From: Alkalibacillus filiformis | Lineage (GTDB): Bacteria > Bacillota > Bacilli > Bacillales > Alkalibacillaceae | NCBI RefSeq assembly: GCF_030814115.1 | Contig: NZ_JAUSUP010000012.1 | Span: 1 to 54,526 of the forward strand | Length of the DNA: 54,526 nt | Reading direction: 5' to 3' | Shown here: piece by piece, positions 1-9,900 of the stretch | Layout of the letters: each line of letters begins with the position of its first letter | Position numbering within the stretch: the stretch's first letter is position 1 | Notes under the pieces: model-generated | The model's input: only the letters and a program-made list of their open reading frames with translations | The model's database searches: none | Told to the model about the DNA's origin: nothing | Program-made: the position numbers and the translations under genes

Positions 1-91
1 CGTGGACACCCTTGCCTTTGACTATGTGCTTACCGCTACTAGGTCGCACTCGGGACTTTCACCCGTTAGAGCTCACCCATGCCGGGCAAAC
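1..91 (-). mobile_element. 5' end of a group IIC intron (partial, runs off the window)
   Basis: Read on the minus strand from 91 downward, the sequence opens with GTTTGCCCGGCATGGGTG. It continues with GGGTGAAAGTCCCGA, then GTAGCGGTAAGC and GCAAGGGTGTCC. This order closely follows what I recall of domain I of the Oceanobacillus iheyensis group IIC intron (GUGUGCCCGGCAUGGGUG, GGGUGAGAGUCCCGAA, AAGGGUGUCC). The intron begins just after the terminator hairpin of the teichoic acid gene at 98-121, and group IIC introns are known to insert 3' of terminator stems. The reverse transcriptase ORF and domains V/VI would lie beyond the window edge, so intactness cannot be judged. Confidence 0.8.
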
Positions 92-97
92 AGAAAA

Positions 98-121
98 GGT
101 CCGAAGCTTATGCTTCGGACC
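98..121. terminator. Terminator of the teichoic acid gene, overlapping its last codons
   Basis: Ten perfect base pairs (ggtccgaagc / gcttcggacc) close a TTAT loop. On the minus strand the stem is followed by TTTTCT, and on the plus strand by CTTTTTATT, so it could act in both directions. The stop codon of the minus-strand gene lies in the loop. Confidence 0.85.
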
Positions 122-2846
122 TTTTTATTATTTCTTCATAAATTCTTTTACAATTATTTTGATCCCTATGTTCAAATAAATACTGCATATACTTGTTATA
201 ACTTTTATCCGTTTTAAAATCTGACTCTATATAACTCTTAATTCTATTCACAAGATCATCTTCTGTTGATTCTATATCACCTAAAAATGTTTTCTCCGGC
301 TCCCTTAAAATACCATTTTTAAAGAAACGGTTATAATCAAATTGGTAGAACACAACTGGCTTACCTAAATAGTTAAAGTCCATAGATACAGAAGAATAAT
401 CGGTAATCATGAGATTGTGCTCTTTAATTAAATCTTGAACATTTTTATAACCTTGTGGTATCACCTTTATGTTTTCATTAGTGCTTTGGTTGAAATAGTT
501 TAAGAAAGGCTGCATGCGATAATGAGCATAAAAATTTAGCCTGACACCGTGTTCCTTTAATAAAGCATGTAACTCACTATTTGATAATAGACTTTGATAT
601 CGAGAATAATAGTTAGAATTTATCAGTCTCTCTTCATTCGTTAACCACTCTCGCCACGTCGGAATTAATAAAATTTGTCTATTACCTTCAGATTGATCTT
701 CCAATGCATCAAACCTCGATAAACCTGTTACTACAACTTCGTTCTCCTCATAACCCATTTCTTCTACAACTAACCGTTTTTCATCTGTAGAACTCACAAT
801 AAAAAGGTCAAATGGGTAATTATAATAACTTTTATCATACTCAACTCTTTTCCTTCCTAAGATGCCATGTTGTAAAAAGACTCTTTTTGCTTCTTTATAG
901 GAAGGCCAATCTACCGGCTTTGTGGGTAGTAAATACTCTACATCATGAGAAGTTATAAACATTTTTGCATGAGCGCTTAATCTTAAGTGCTTCCAAGATC
1001 TCACTTCAACAACATTTCCTAAGTGATCGATGTTCTTTCTATCAGTCGAATCTGGTTCAATCACATAGTATATATTTTTATTAGGATAATTCTCTCGACA
1101 ATATTTGAAGAAATGATACCCGGTATCTTGAGCAGTATCAGACCTTTCTCCAATTAACCATACGTCTTTCTTATTAAATAAAAATCTATCTAGTTGTTGT
1201 AAGTATTTTAAATAGATACTTTTCATCAAGGAGGTTTTGAAAGTTTCTATTTTCAAGTTCCCCATCGGTGTTACTAATAGATTACAATGTAAAGCTCCCT
1301 TGTTTAAAACTGTCTTTTTAGCTATGACTTCATCTTTTACAAATTCATACTCCTCTTCACCTAACTTTCTCTCTAAAACGAAATGTTCGTTTCTTACTTG
1401 GATATAGATATCATAAATTTTATGATCATTTGGAACTGTGTTATATAAATCTACTAAATTGATCCGTTGTTCAAAGTCAATCGTATAATTATCAATGTTG
1501 TAACTTATTACCTCATCACTCTCACGGTCGCGGATTACTATCTGTTTCTCTAAATCACTGTAGTCATGGTGTCCAGGTATGTTCGCACTACCTTCTATTA
1601 ACAGGTGCTTCCCTTTAAACTCTTCATATACAACATCACGGTGTAACACCATCTTCTCCATCACAAGTGATAAGTTCCCATTTACTGTTTGGTACATATA
1701 TAATTGGTAAGGTGAAGTAATCAAATTTATGACTGAATCAAGGGCATCAGGACTTTCTACTACTTTAATTCTCACTAAAGAACCTTGTTTCAGTTTCAAA
1801 AAGCAATGCCACTTGTCTTTTTTAAGTTCTCCATCCAATAAATGTTTATAGGATACCGTTGATGATAATTGCAATTTACCGATATGATCTTCATTTATAT
1901 GAAGATCATAATCATAATAAACCTCTTCTTTATGTTCTTTTAACACTAATGCTTGCATCTGTTCTTTTCGTAATTCACCTGAGATATCACCACTTAAATT
2001 AAGAGCTAAGTTATTTTGTTTCTTGTTAAAAGTTAAATTACTTAGCGTCACAACTTGTTCTAACACTTCAATCGAAAACGAGCCTTTAACTGTTTGATAT
2101 GGGGTAATATTAATAATTATATTATCTTTATTTAAAGCAGAATAATTCCATTCAATATTGACTGATTCTGTTCTAAGCCTATATTGTACGCCGTTGCTAA
2201 CTTCTAAATAAAAGTCCCAAATGCCTTCATTTAATTGATCTGTTTGCAAATTAGCTAACCACTGATTATCGGGTTCAAGTTTGATACTTGATTTAAATTG
2301 AGGTTGATCCTCTCCTCTCTTAATCCCAATAAGAGAGATTTGATCACTATTTAATAAGCCGTTATGTACATAGCCACTGATTTTCAACGTTCCATCACTT
2401 AACCCTAAATTTGTCACATAATTAGGGAGACATACTAAATCTTCGTTCTTGTAGAATTTAGTAGTACGTGCAGCTAAAGCATTATCTTGTGATACCAATT
2501 CTAATAATGTTTTTTTTTGAACTTTTTTATACTTGTATCCTTGAATTTGATAATCGATTGCATCAGAAACGTGTAATGAATAAAGTTCATCTTTAATTCT
2601 GATATAAAAGCTTCCTCTTTTATTTATGCGTTTAAATGGAAACGTACACTCAAACAAACCGTCTTCTATATGATCAACTTCTGATAGTTCTAATTCATTA
2701 CCAGTTCGTTGTTCATTAAAGATTAGTGAAATTGATTCATTTGTGTTAATACTTCCATCAAATTGAATAAAAACTTCGTTATTATCACTTACACTAATTT
2801 TTGTTATTCGACAAGTATTATACTTTGTAGTACTTTGCTGTTCCAT
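108..2846 (-). CDS. TagF-like CDP-glycerol glycerophosphotransferase with large N-terminal extension
   Basis: The 912-residue product belongs to the CDP-glycerol glycerophosphotransferase family, which polymerises or primes poly(glycerol phosphate) wall teichoic acid at the inner membrane face. The catalytic domain fills roughly residues 550-912. It shows HGILGRKRVEY near 659, IPTWREW, and the family signature ITDYSSVSMD near 815. Residues 1-540 look like successive beta-rich modules of about 90-150 residues, with recurring TVxGxxS-like strands, and I see no transmembrane segment there. This makes the protein longer than B. subtilis TagF. I chose the ATG at 2846 because AGGGGAT lies about 8 bases upstream. 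An upstream ATG at 2867 lacks a good ribosome-binding site. It is divergent from tagD and its neighbours are also teichoic acid genes. Whether it is a primase or a polymerase is inference. Confidence 0.85.
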   Translation of the reverse strand: MEQQSTTKYNTCRITKISVSDNNEVFIQFDGSINTNESISLIFNEQRTGNELELSEVDHIEDGLFECTFPFKRINKRGSFYIRIKDELYSLHVSDAIDYQIQGYKYKKVQKKTLLELVSQDNALAARTTKFYKNEDLVCLPNYVTNLGLSDGTLKISGYVHNGLLNSDQISLIGIKRGEDQPQFKSSIKLEPDNQWLANLQTDQLNEGIWDFYLEVSNGVQYRLRTESVNIEWNYSALNKDNIIINITPYQTVKGSFSIEVLEQVVTLSNLTFNKKQNNLALNLSGDISGELRKEQMQALVLKEHKEEVYYDYDLHINEDHIGKLQLSSTVSYKHLLDGELKKDKWHCFLKLKQGSLVRIKVVESPDALDSVINLITSPYQLYMYQTVNGNLSLVMEKMVLHRDVVYEEFKGKHLLIEGSANIPGHHDYSDLEKQIVIRDRESDEVISYNIDNYTIDFEQRINLVDLYNTVPNDHKIYDIYIQVRNEHFVLERKLGEEEYEFVKDEVIAKKTVLNKGALHCNLLVTPMGNLKIETFKTSLMKSIYLKYLQQLDRFLFNKKDVWLIGERSDTAQDTGYHFFKYCRENYPNKNIYYVIEPDSTDRKNIDHLGNVVEVRSWKHLRLSAHAKMFITSHDVEYLLPTKPVDWPSYKEAKRVFLQHGILGRKRVEYDKSYYNYPFDLFIVSSTDEKRLVVEEMGYEENEVVVTGLSRFDALEDQSEGNRQILLIPTWREWLTNEERLINSNYYSRYQSLLSNSELHALLKEHGVRLNFYAHYRMQPFLNYFNQSTNENIKVIPQGYKNVQDLIKEHNLMITDYSSVSMDFNYLGKPVVFYQFDYNRFFKNGILREPEKTFLGDIESTEDDLVNRIKSYIESDFKTDKSYNKYMQYLFEHRDQNNCKRIYEEIIKRSEA

Positions 2847-2997
2847 TTCTTTAACATCCCCTAGCATTCAAAAATTACAACACTGTTATAATTCTAACCA
2901 ATTTTTAATCTACATTTAATTGATAATTCTTAACTAAAAGTTTACAATATAAAGTAATATAATGCATTATTATGTGTGATTTTAGGGAGGAACAACA

Positions 2998-3387
2998 ATG
3001 AAAAAAATCATTACCTACGGCACATTTGATTTATTACACGTAGGTCATATAAATATTTTAAGACGTGCAAAGGAATTAGGCGATTATTTAATCGTAGCAA
3101 TTTCAACAGACGAGTTTAATGACCTTAAAGGCAAAAAGGCTTATTATAGCTTTGAGGACCGTAAAATAATCCTTGAAGCAATTGAGTATGTAGATGAGGT
3201 AATCCCTGAAAATAATTGGGAGCAGAAAATTAGCGACGTTGTAGATCATAACGTAGATGCTTTTGTAATGGGCCATGACTGGGAAGGTCAATTTGACTTC
3301 CTTAAGGATTATTGTGAAGTTGTTTATTTACCTCGTACTGAGGGGATATCTACGACAAAAATTAAAACGGATCTAAATCGAGTGTAA
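2998..3387 (+). CDS. tagD: Glycerol-3-phosphate cytidylyltransferase
   Basis: The enzyme makes CDP-glycerol from CTP and glycerol-3-phosphate, the donor used by TagB/TagF-type transferases. The 129-residue length is usual for TagD. The nucleotidyltransferase signature GTFDLLHVGHINIL is at residues 8-21, and the second signature RTEGISTTKIK is near the C-terminus (about 113-123). A strong GGGAGGA ribosome-binding site precedes the ATG at 2998. The gene is divergent from the TagF-like gene and lies 3 bases ahead of a second glycerophosphotransferase, so the two are surely cotranscribed. Confidence 0.97.
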   Translation: MKKIITYGTFDLLHVGHINILRRAKELGDYLIVAISTDEFNDLKGKKAYYSFEDRKIILEAIEYVDEVIPENNWEQKISDVVDHNVDAFVMGHDWEGQFDFLKDYCEVVYLPRTEGISTTKIKTDLNRV

Positions 3388-3390
3388 AAC

Positions 3391-4605
3391 ATGATTAGAG
3401 AAATATTTGTTTTCTTATATTTATTACATGTTAAGATCTGGTTTGGTATTTTTAAAATATTACCTCAAAAGAGCAAGACTGTCTTACTCTCCTCTTTTGG
3501 GGATAATATTTTTTTTGTGTGGGAAAAAGTACTTGAACAAACAAATCATGAAACTGTCATACTAAAAACGCCCGGCACTAAAGGCGAATTTAACCAAAGT
3601 GAAAGAACTGAACTAATTTCATTCGACCTTAAGAATAATTACTTTGGTTTTATTAAAGGGATTTATCATTTAGCGACTTGTCGTGTCGTTTTTGTTGATA
3701 ATTATTACGGTGTCCTTGCTGGTACAAAGTTTAACTCTAACGTCCATTGTGTGCAATTGTGGCACGCTAATGGAGCAATTAAGCAATTTGGAATGCGTGA
3801 CCCCTCGATTACTTTTAGAAGTGAGAAAGCGTTCAGACGTTTCAAGGCCGTCTACAATCGTTTTACTCACATCACTGTTGGTTCAGATGAAATGGCTCAA
3901 ATATTTAAAGCTGCTTTCTATTTAGGTGAAGATGTCATGTTAAAAACAGGGCTTCCGAGAACAGATTTATTTTTTGACGAGCACTTACAACAGTCTATTG
4001 TTAACGACTTGGAACGATTATATCCACAAATTAAGCAGAAAAAAACGATTCTTTATGCCCCAACTTATCGTGAACAACAGCTTAAAGAACATTCCATTAA
4101 GCTCAGTTTACAGAAGTTGTATGAGGAATTAAGTGGTGACTATATATTATTATTAAGGTTGCACCCTGCTATTATAAAGAAGTATCGAAATAATTATCCG
4201 GATTTTGTCACCGATGTTTCCGACTACCATGACTTAAACCATTTATTATTAGTAACAGACTACTTAATCACTGATTATTCGTCTATACCTTTTGAATACT
4301 CCTTGTTAAATAAGCCGATGATCTTCTACCCTTATGACATAGATGAGTATCGAAAAGAGCGTGGGTTTTGGGACGATTATGAAGACTTAGTCCCTGGTCC
4401 AATTGCATTAGACACCAATGATATTATTCATTTAATTAAGCAAGATGACTTTAATCTAAATACCGTACTTGAATTTTCAAACGTATGGAATAAGTATAAT
4501 GATGGTAAGGCAACCATAAATTTAATTGAAACAATTTACGGGGAACGTACGTCTAATGTAATAGAAAAACAAACTGATGCAAAAAGTATGAATAGAGAAG
4601 TCTAG
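3391..4605 (+). CDS. TagB-like CDP-glycerol glycerophosphotransferase
   Basis: This 404-residue protein is a second member of the glycerophosphotransferase family. It has an N-terminal hydrophobic stretch (about residues 4-24) that could anchor it to the membrane. LWHANGAIKQFG lies near residue 123, the donor-site region APTYRE near 225, and the signature ITDYSSIPFEY near 293. Its length and single-domain build resemble TagB primases (about 380 residues) rather than TagF polymerases. Together with TagD and the long TagF-like protein it forms a minimal poly(glycerol phosphate) teichoic acid set. The start is tightly coupled to tagD (3-base gap). The primase assignment rests on size and context, not on a diagnostic residue. 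Confidence 0.85.
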   Translation: MIREIFVFLYLLHVKIWFGIFKILPQKSKTVLLSSFGDNIFFVWEKVLEQTNHETVILKTPGTKGEFNQSERTELISFDLKNNYFGFIKGIYHLATCRVVFVDNYYGVLAGTKFNSNVHCVQLWHANGAIKQFGMRDPSITFRSEKAFRRFKAVYNRFTHITVGSDEMAQIFKAAFYLGEDVMLKTGLPRTDLFFDEHLQQSIVNDLERLYPQIKQKKTILYAPTYREQQLKEHSIKLSLQKLYEELSGDYILLLRLHPAIIKKYRNNYPDFVTDVSDYHDLNHLLLVTDYLITDYSSIPFEYSLLNKPMIFYPYDIDEYRKERGFWDDYEDLVPGPIALDTNDIIHLIKQDDFNLNTVLEFSNVWNKYNDGKATINLIETIYGERTSNVIEKQTDAKSMNREV

Positions 4606-4633
4606 AGTACAAACAGAAAGAGAGCGGGAGTTT

Positions 4634-5644
4634 ATGACTACATCTAGAAAAGAGATGAGAAAGAAAAAATTTAAAAGACGGCTTAAAATTTGGGGATTAG
4701 TTGCGATTGCTTTTTTCTTAGTATTTACAGCTTATGTGATTTATGAATACCAACAGGGACGTAGTGTGGCTCAGCAAGATATGGCTGATTATCAAGATGA
4801 AGAACAAAGTGAACAGTATCGTGATGAATTCCAGGGTGATGCTGAAATTGAGGATCAAACTAATGTCCTCATCCTTGGAGTGGATGCTGAAGAACAAGGC
4901 AACCCAAGAACTGATGCGATTATGATAGGTCAATATGATACGGATGAAAATCGTGCAAAAGTTGTTTCGATTATGCGTGACACCTATGTTGATATTCCTG
5001 GACATGGTCGTAATAAGATTAATGCTGCATTTGCTTTTGGCGGGCCAGAATTATTAAGACAGACGATAAAAGAAAACTTCGGAGTTGACGTTAATTATTA
5101 CGCTATGGTGAACTTTAGAGGATTTGAAAACATCGTTAATACAATTGCTCCAAGTGGCATTGAGATTGACGTTGAACGTCGTATGCATTACGTCGACCGT
5201 GCTGGAGGGGTGCATATTGACTTACAGCCTGGACTTCAAAAACTTGATGGTGAAAATTTATTAGATTATGTTAGGTTTAGAAGTGACAGTGAAAATGATT
5301 TCGGTCGTGTACGTCGTCAACAACAAGTAATGTCAGCCTTGAAAGGTGAAATTCTATCTTTCACTGGCGCATCGAGGTTGCCACGAGCAGTTGGTACACT
5401 AGAACCTTATGTTGATACTAACATGGAAACTGGTACAATTATTTCAATTATGACTAACTACTTTAGTAATACTCCTGATGAAATTGAATCACTTAGAATT
5501 CCAGTAGAAGGCAGTTATTGGGATGCAAGGTATAGTCATGCTGGGCAAGTACTTGAAATTGATTCAATTGAAAATAGTGAAGCTCTTCAAAGTTTTTTAG
5601 ATAAAGAAGAGAATGAAGATGAAACTGGAGATGGAATAAATTAA
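4634..5644 (+). CDS. LytR-CpsA-Psr family cell-wall polymer ligase
   Basis: LCP proteins transfer undecaprenyl-linked wall teichoic acid or related glycopolymers to peptidoglycan outside the membrane. The 336-residue product has a basic N-terminus, one transmembrane helix at about residues 18-38 and an extracellular LCP domain from about 75. Typical LCP signatures are visible: NVLILGVDA, RTDAIMIGQYD, SIMRDTYVDIPGHG, KINAAFAFGG, and the arginine-rich VRFRSDSENDFGR-RRQQQ segment that contacts the phosphate of the lipid substrate. An acidic tail follows. It sits 28 bases after the TagB-like gene, so it probably closes the tagD operon. It is convergent with a second LCP gene at 5672-6610. Confidence 0.93.
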   Translation: MTTSRKEMRKKKFKRRLKIWGLVAIAFFLVFTAYVIYEYQQGRSVAQQDMADYQDEEQSEQYRDEFQGDAEIEDQTNVLILGVDAEEQGNPRTDAIMIGQYDTDENRAKVVSIMRDTYVDIPGHGRNKINAAFAFGGPELLRQTIKENFGVDVNYYAMVNFRGFENIVNTIAPSGIEIDVERRMHYVDRAGGVHIDLQPGLQKLDGENLLDYVRFRSDSENDFGRVRRQQQVMSALKGEILSFTGASRLPRAVGTLEPYVDTNMETGTIISIMTNYFSNTPDEIESLRIPVEGSYWDARYSHAGQVLEIDSIENSEALQSFLDKEENEDETGDGIN

Positions 5645-5669
5645 GGAAGGCGGCTTTATGCCCCCTTCC
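5645..5669. terminator. Bidirectional terminator between two convergent LCP genes
   Basis: The arms ggaaggcggc and gcccccttcc pair with one mismatch around the loop TTTAT. TTTTATT follows on the plus strand, and AATTTA-rich sequence follows on the minus strand. It serves both LCP genes, which end 2-28 bases away. Confidence 0.85.
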
Positions 5670-5671
5670 TT

Positions 5672-6610
5672 TTATTGTATATCCATATGCTCATTTATGA
5701 CATTTTGAATTCTACTTCGTTCTTGCTCTGATACGATGTAGTACCAAACGCCGCCTATGCGGTCGCCACTACCACTTATATCTTCATTAATTGTCTGCTT
5801 GTTTGAACCTCTATAATTGAGGAATAACTGACGCATTTCATCCATTTGCATATTTGTTTCAACATTATTGCCAGCCGCTTCTAATACGCCATCAATACGT
5901 GTGAAAGATTCAAATGAAAGTGCTTCTTGGACCATAGAATTAATAATTTGCTGTTGCCGGTCATTTCTTCCAAGGTCTCCTCTTGGGTCTTCATTACGCA
6001 TTCTTGCATACTCTAATGCTTCAGAGCCACTTAGCTGAAGCTCACCTTCTTCAAAGTGATAACCTTCTTGAGAAAATGAACGTTCATTTACAACAGAAAC
6101 TCCCCCTAAAGCATCAACACCATCTTTAAGCCCCATCATATTGACTTGGGAGTAGAAATGAACGGTAGTATCCAAGAAGTTTTCAACCGTTTGTACTGAT
6201 AAGTCTGCACCACCAAATGCGAATGCATGGTTAATCTTATCCAGCCCACGTCCAGGGATCTCCACTCTCGTATCACGTGGAATGCTAAACATAAGCATCT
6301 CTTCAGTATTCGGATTTAAAGACAGGAATATAATTGAATCCGAACGTCCTCTTTCTCCTTCTTCTGCATCAATACCTAGAAGCAATACGTTAATCGCATC
6401 TTTATTATCTAATCTTTCTTTAACTTCATCTTTCTTTTCTTGGTCTGATTCTAGTGGATTATACATAGAGGATACCGTATCATCTAATTGCTTATATAAA
6501 TAAAGGCCATAACCGGCTATTGCTATAAAGATTATTGCTAATATGGATAATGCTATTTTTAAACCTTTTCGCTTCCCCTTTGTTTTCTTTCTCTCTATTC
6601 GGCTGCTCAT
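5672..6610 (-). CDS. LytR-CpsA-Psr family cell-wall polymer ligase, second copy
   Basis: The 312-residue product has a lysine/arginine-rich N-terminus, a transmembrane helix at about residues 17-39 and an LCP domain from about 72. The conserved blocks are INVLLLGIDAEEGERGRSDS, MFSIPRDTRVEIPGRG, KINHAFAFGG and YARMRNEDPRGDLGRNDRQQQ. The last holds the arginines and aspartate typical of LCP active sites. AGAAGGGTG precedes the ATG at 6610. Paralogous LCP proteins usually overlap in function as ligases of teichoic acid. This copy is monocistronic and convergent with the copy at 4634-5644. Which polymer each one attaches cannot be read from sequence. Confidence 0.93.
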   Translation of the reverse strand: MSSRIERKKTKGKRKGLKIALSILAIIFIAIAGYGLYLYKQLDDTVSSMYNPLESDQEKKDEVKERLDNKDAINVLLLGIDAEEGERGRSDSIIFLSLNPNTEEMLMFSIPRDTRVEIPGRGLDKINHAFAFGGADLSVQTVENFLDTTVHFYSQVNMMGLKDGVDALGGVSVVNERSFSQEGYHFEEGELQLSGSEALEYARMRNEDPRGDLGRNDRQQQIINSMVQEALSFESFTRIDGVLEAAGNNVETNMQMDEMRQLFLNYRGSNKQTINEDISGSGDRIGGVWYYIVSEQERSRIQNVINEHMDIQ

Positions 6611-6776
6611 TTATCTTTCACCCTTCTGTTAAAAATTAACTAATGATATTATACTACACATTTTGTCTTATTAAATTAATTTTTCATTAAAAACTATGGA
6701 GATTTTGAAGAGATTTTTACAGTCGACAAGGTTCGAAAACCATAGTAATATTAAATTGTTAAAAGGAGTGACGGGC

Positions 6777-6923
6777 ATGGACATGAAAAAGCTACAGATT
6801 GGCTGTTTAATTTATATTATCTTTGGTGTCGTTATTACGACGTTATATTTTACGATGACTGATGCTGACTTGTTTCGCCGTTATTTTGAGTGGAGTGATT
6901 TGTTTGATGCGTTCTTTGGTTAA
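6777..6923 (+). CDS. Small single-span membrane protein, unknown function
   Basis: The reading frame is open from 6696, but the best start is the ATG at 6777. It lies behind AAAAGGAGTG and gives a 48-residue protein. The N-terminus is MDMKKLQ, followed by a hydrophobic segment (about residues 8-26, GCLIYIIFGVVITTLYF). The tail is short and charged (DADLFRRYFEWSDLFDAFFG). It has its own terminator 30 bases downstream. I do not recognise a family. Its position between an LCP gene and an RND pump gives no clear clue. Confidence 0.6.
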   Translation: MDMKKLQIGCLIYIIFGVVITTLYFTMTDADLFRRYFEWSDLFDAFFG

Positions 6924-6953
6924 GAACGGTTAAATGTGATACATATGTATAAA

Positions 6954-6983
6954 AGCCTTGGTGCCAACAATTGCACCAAGGCT
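6954..6983. terminator. Bidirectional terminator
   Basis: An 11-bp perfect stem (agccttggtgc / gcaccaaggct) is followed by TTTTTT on the plus strand and preceded by AAA on the other side. It separates the small membrane protein gene from the convergent RND pump gene. Confidence 0.85.
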
Positions 6984-6997
6984 TTTTTAACGTTCAA

Positions 6998-9900
6998 TTA
7001 TTCTGTCTTGCTTCTTCTCGTGAATTTTGCTGATAGGTCGTCAAATAACGTATATACAACAGGAATTAGTAATAGTGTGAAGATCATCGAAACGGTTAGA
7101 CCGAAAATGATAACAACAGCTAACGGTTGTTGTGCTTCTGCACCTTCGCCAAGTCCTAGTGACAATGGTATCATACCGAGTACGGTCGTTAATGTCGTCA
7201 TTAAGATTGGACGTAGACGGTTGGCGCCGGCTTCTAAGATGGCCTCGAAACGTTCTTTTCCTTTTCCTCTTAGTATATTGATATAGTCAACGAGTACGAT
7301 GGCGTTGTTGACGACGATTCCGGCGAGCATGATGATCCCGATAAAGGCCGGAATGCTAAATGGTAGCCCTGTTACAAATAGGCCTAAAATGACACCAACG
7401 ATCGTTGCTGGTAGTGAGAACATGATGACAAATGGATGTAAGAAGTTCTCAAACTGGACAGCCATGACGGCGTAAACTAAGAAGATCGAGAATAGTAACG
7501 CAACAGCTAAATCTTCAAATGCTTCAGCCATGTCTTCTGCTTCGCCACCCATTGACCAATCGTAGCCATCTGGTAAGTCGACACCTGCTAGTAAGTTTTC
7601 AATGTCGCCTGTTACACTTCCTAAGTCACGGTCGTCAATGCCACTTGTTACATTGACGGTGCGTTGTTGGTTTTGTCTCGTTAAGCTTGCTGGGCCTTCA
7701 ACTTGAACGAGTTCTGCGACTTCTGATAGTTCAATACTCGCACCTGTTGGCGACTGGATTGTCAAGTTCTCGATGTCTTCAATTGCTGAGCGCTCATCTT
7801 CTGGTGTCATAATGCGAACGTCTAGTTCTTCACCGCCGCTTCGGTATTGTGTAGCGACTTGACCGATAAGTTCCATTTGGAGTTGACCCATGACTTGTTG
7901 GTACGTTAAGCCGTACTCACTTGCTACATCACGGTCTACTTGGATCTGCATTTCAGGGCGTCCTTCTTCAGCAGAAGTTGTCGGGTTATGCACGCCTTCA
8001 ACTTCAGAAATAATATCGACGAACTGATCAGCGATTTCATCTAATACTTCATAGTCATCGCCTGTTAGTTGGATTTGAATTGGGTCGCCACCACTAATGT
8101 TTGCGCCCATTGCGTTGACTGTAATGTCTGCTCCTGCAATGTCTTGGACTTGTTCGTCCCAATCGCGCATGACTTCTTCTGTTGTACGCTCTCGTTCACT
8201 ACTTGAAATGAGCTGGACCATGTAATCGGCGCTATTATTGCCGCCACGTCCAAAGCCCATTCCTCCGCCGCTACCGATTGTCACGAAGTTTGAATCAATG
8301 ATGTCTTCATCTTGTTGAATAATTTCGTTGACGTGGTCTGCGACGTTTTCAGTTGTTTCTAAGTTGGTGCCTGTCGGTGTTTCAACAGATATTTCAATTT
8401 GCCCTTGGTCCGCTTCAGGAATAAATGCTGCACCTAGCTGTGGTAGCAAGAATAAACTTCCGACTACAACGGCAAATGTTCCGAGTAACATCGTCTTTCT
8501 AAACTTCAGCACACCGCGTAGCATTTTTTGATAAACCGTTATAACACGGCTTAAGAAGCGATCAAACCAGTAACGTCTTCCTCCTTGATCAACTGCTTTT
8601 GTTAATAGCTTTGATGACAACATCGGTATGAGTGTCACAGATGCTGCCAGTGAGGCAATTAATGCAAAGGCTACTGTAATCGCGAGTGGTGTGAAAATTT
8701 CAGATGCTATACCATCTACAAATACGATTGGTAAAAAGACGACTAAAGTGGTTGTCGTCGATGCAATAACCGCTGGTGCAATCTCGGATGCGCCTCGCCG
8801 TGCTGCTTCTTTTATACCGTAACCCCGTTCTCGGTAGGTGTATATGTGCTCGAGTATAACGATTGAGGAGTCGACCATCATACCGATTCCGAGCGCTAAA
8901 CCACCCATTGTCAAAATGTTAACCGTTTCTCCTGTAAAGTACATGAGTGTAAAGGCTGTAATAACAGCTATTGGAATTGATAAGCCAATAACTAATGTCG
9001 CTCTAATACTCTTTAAAAATAGTAATAAGACGACTACAGCAAACGCCGCACCGATTAAAATGTTTTGAAAGACAGAATCGATTGCTTCACGAATAAAGTC
9101 TGCTGTATCAAAAACGACGTCTACTTCAACAGATTCAGGTAAATTACCTCGAATGTCCTCCATCGAACCGATAATTTCATCAGAGACGCCTACTGTGTTG
9201 GCGTCGGTTTGTTTAAGAATGCTCATGACAACAGCATTTTGACCGTTAACTAACGTCCTTTCATCCGAATCGAGAGTACGTTGTTCGACGGTTGCAATAT
9301 CATTCAACCGGAGAAAATCACCTTCTCCTATTTGGATCAGTGTTTCACCAATTTCGTCGATTGAGCCGTACTCGCCAGGAATACGTAATTGTAATTCTTG
9401 TGTTCCACGGTCAATGACTCCGAGTGATGCTGATTGGTTCGCGCTTTGTACAGCTTCCATCACTTCTTGTGACGATAGCCCGAATTGACTTAGTCTTTGT
9501 TCGTCTAATTCGACTTGGATCTCCTCTGTCTCGCCACCTTCGATTGTGACAGAACCAACGCCTTGTTGACGTTCAAAAGAGGGCTCGACTTCTTCTTCGG
9601 CTAAGTTTTGTAACGTCGATTGGTCATCACCTGTTAAGCCTACCCACATGACTGGCATTTGTTGTGGGTCGAATCGTAAGACGCTTGGGTCATTCGCTCC
9701 ACTTGGCAAAAAGCCTGTTACTTGATCGACCGACTCACGAACGTCGAGTAACGCTTGGTCAAGGTCGGTGTCCATAGAGAACATGATGATGACCAATGAA
9801 CTGCCAGGTTGTGATTGCGCTTGGATGGTGTCGACACCTTGTATCGTACTAACAGAATCTTCTATTGGTCTTGTCACGAGCTCTTCTACTTCTTGTGGTG

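Noticed and set aside
1-217. 71-codon open frame on the plus strand at the left edge
   Set aside because: It reads antisense through the intron RNA and the end of the TagF-like gene.
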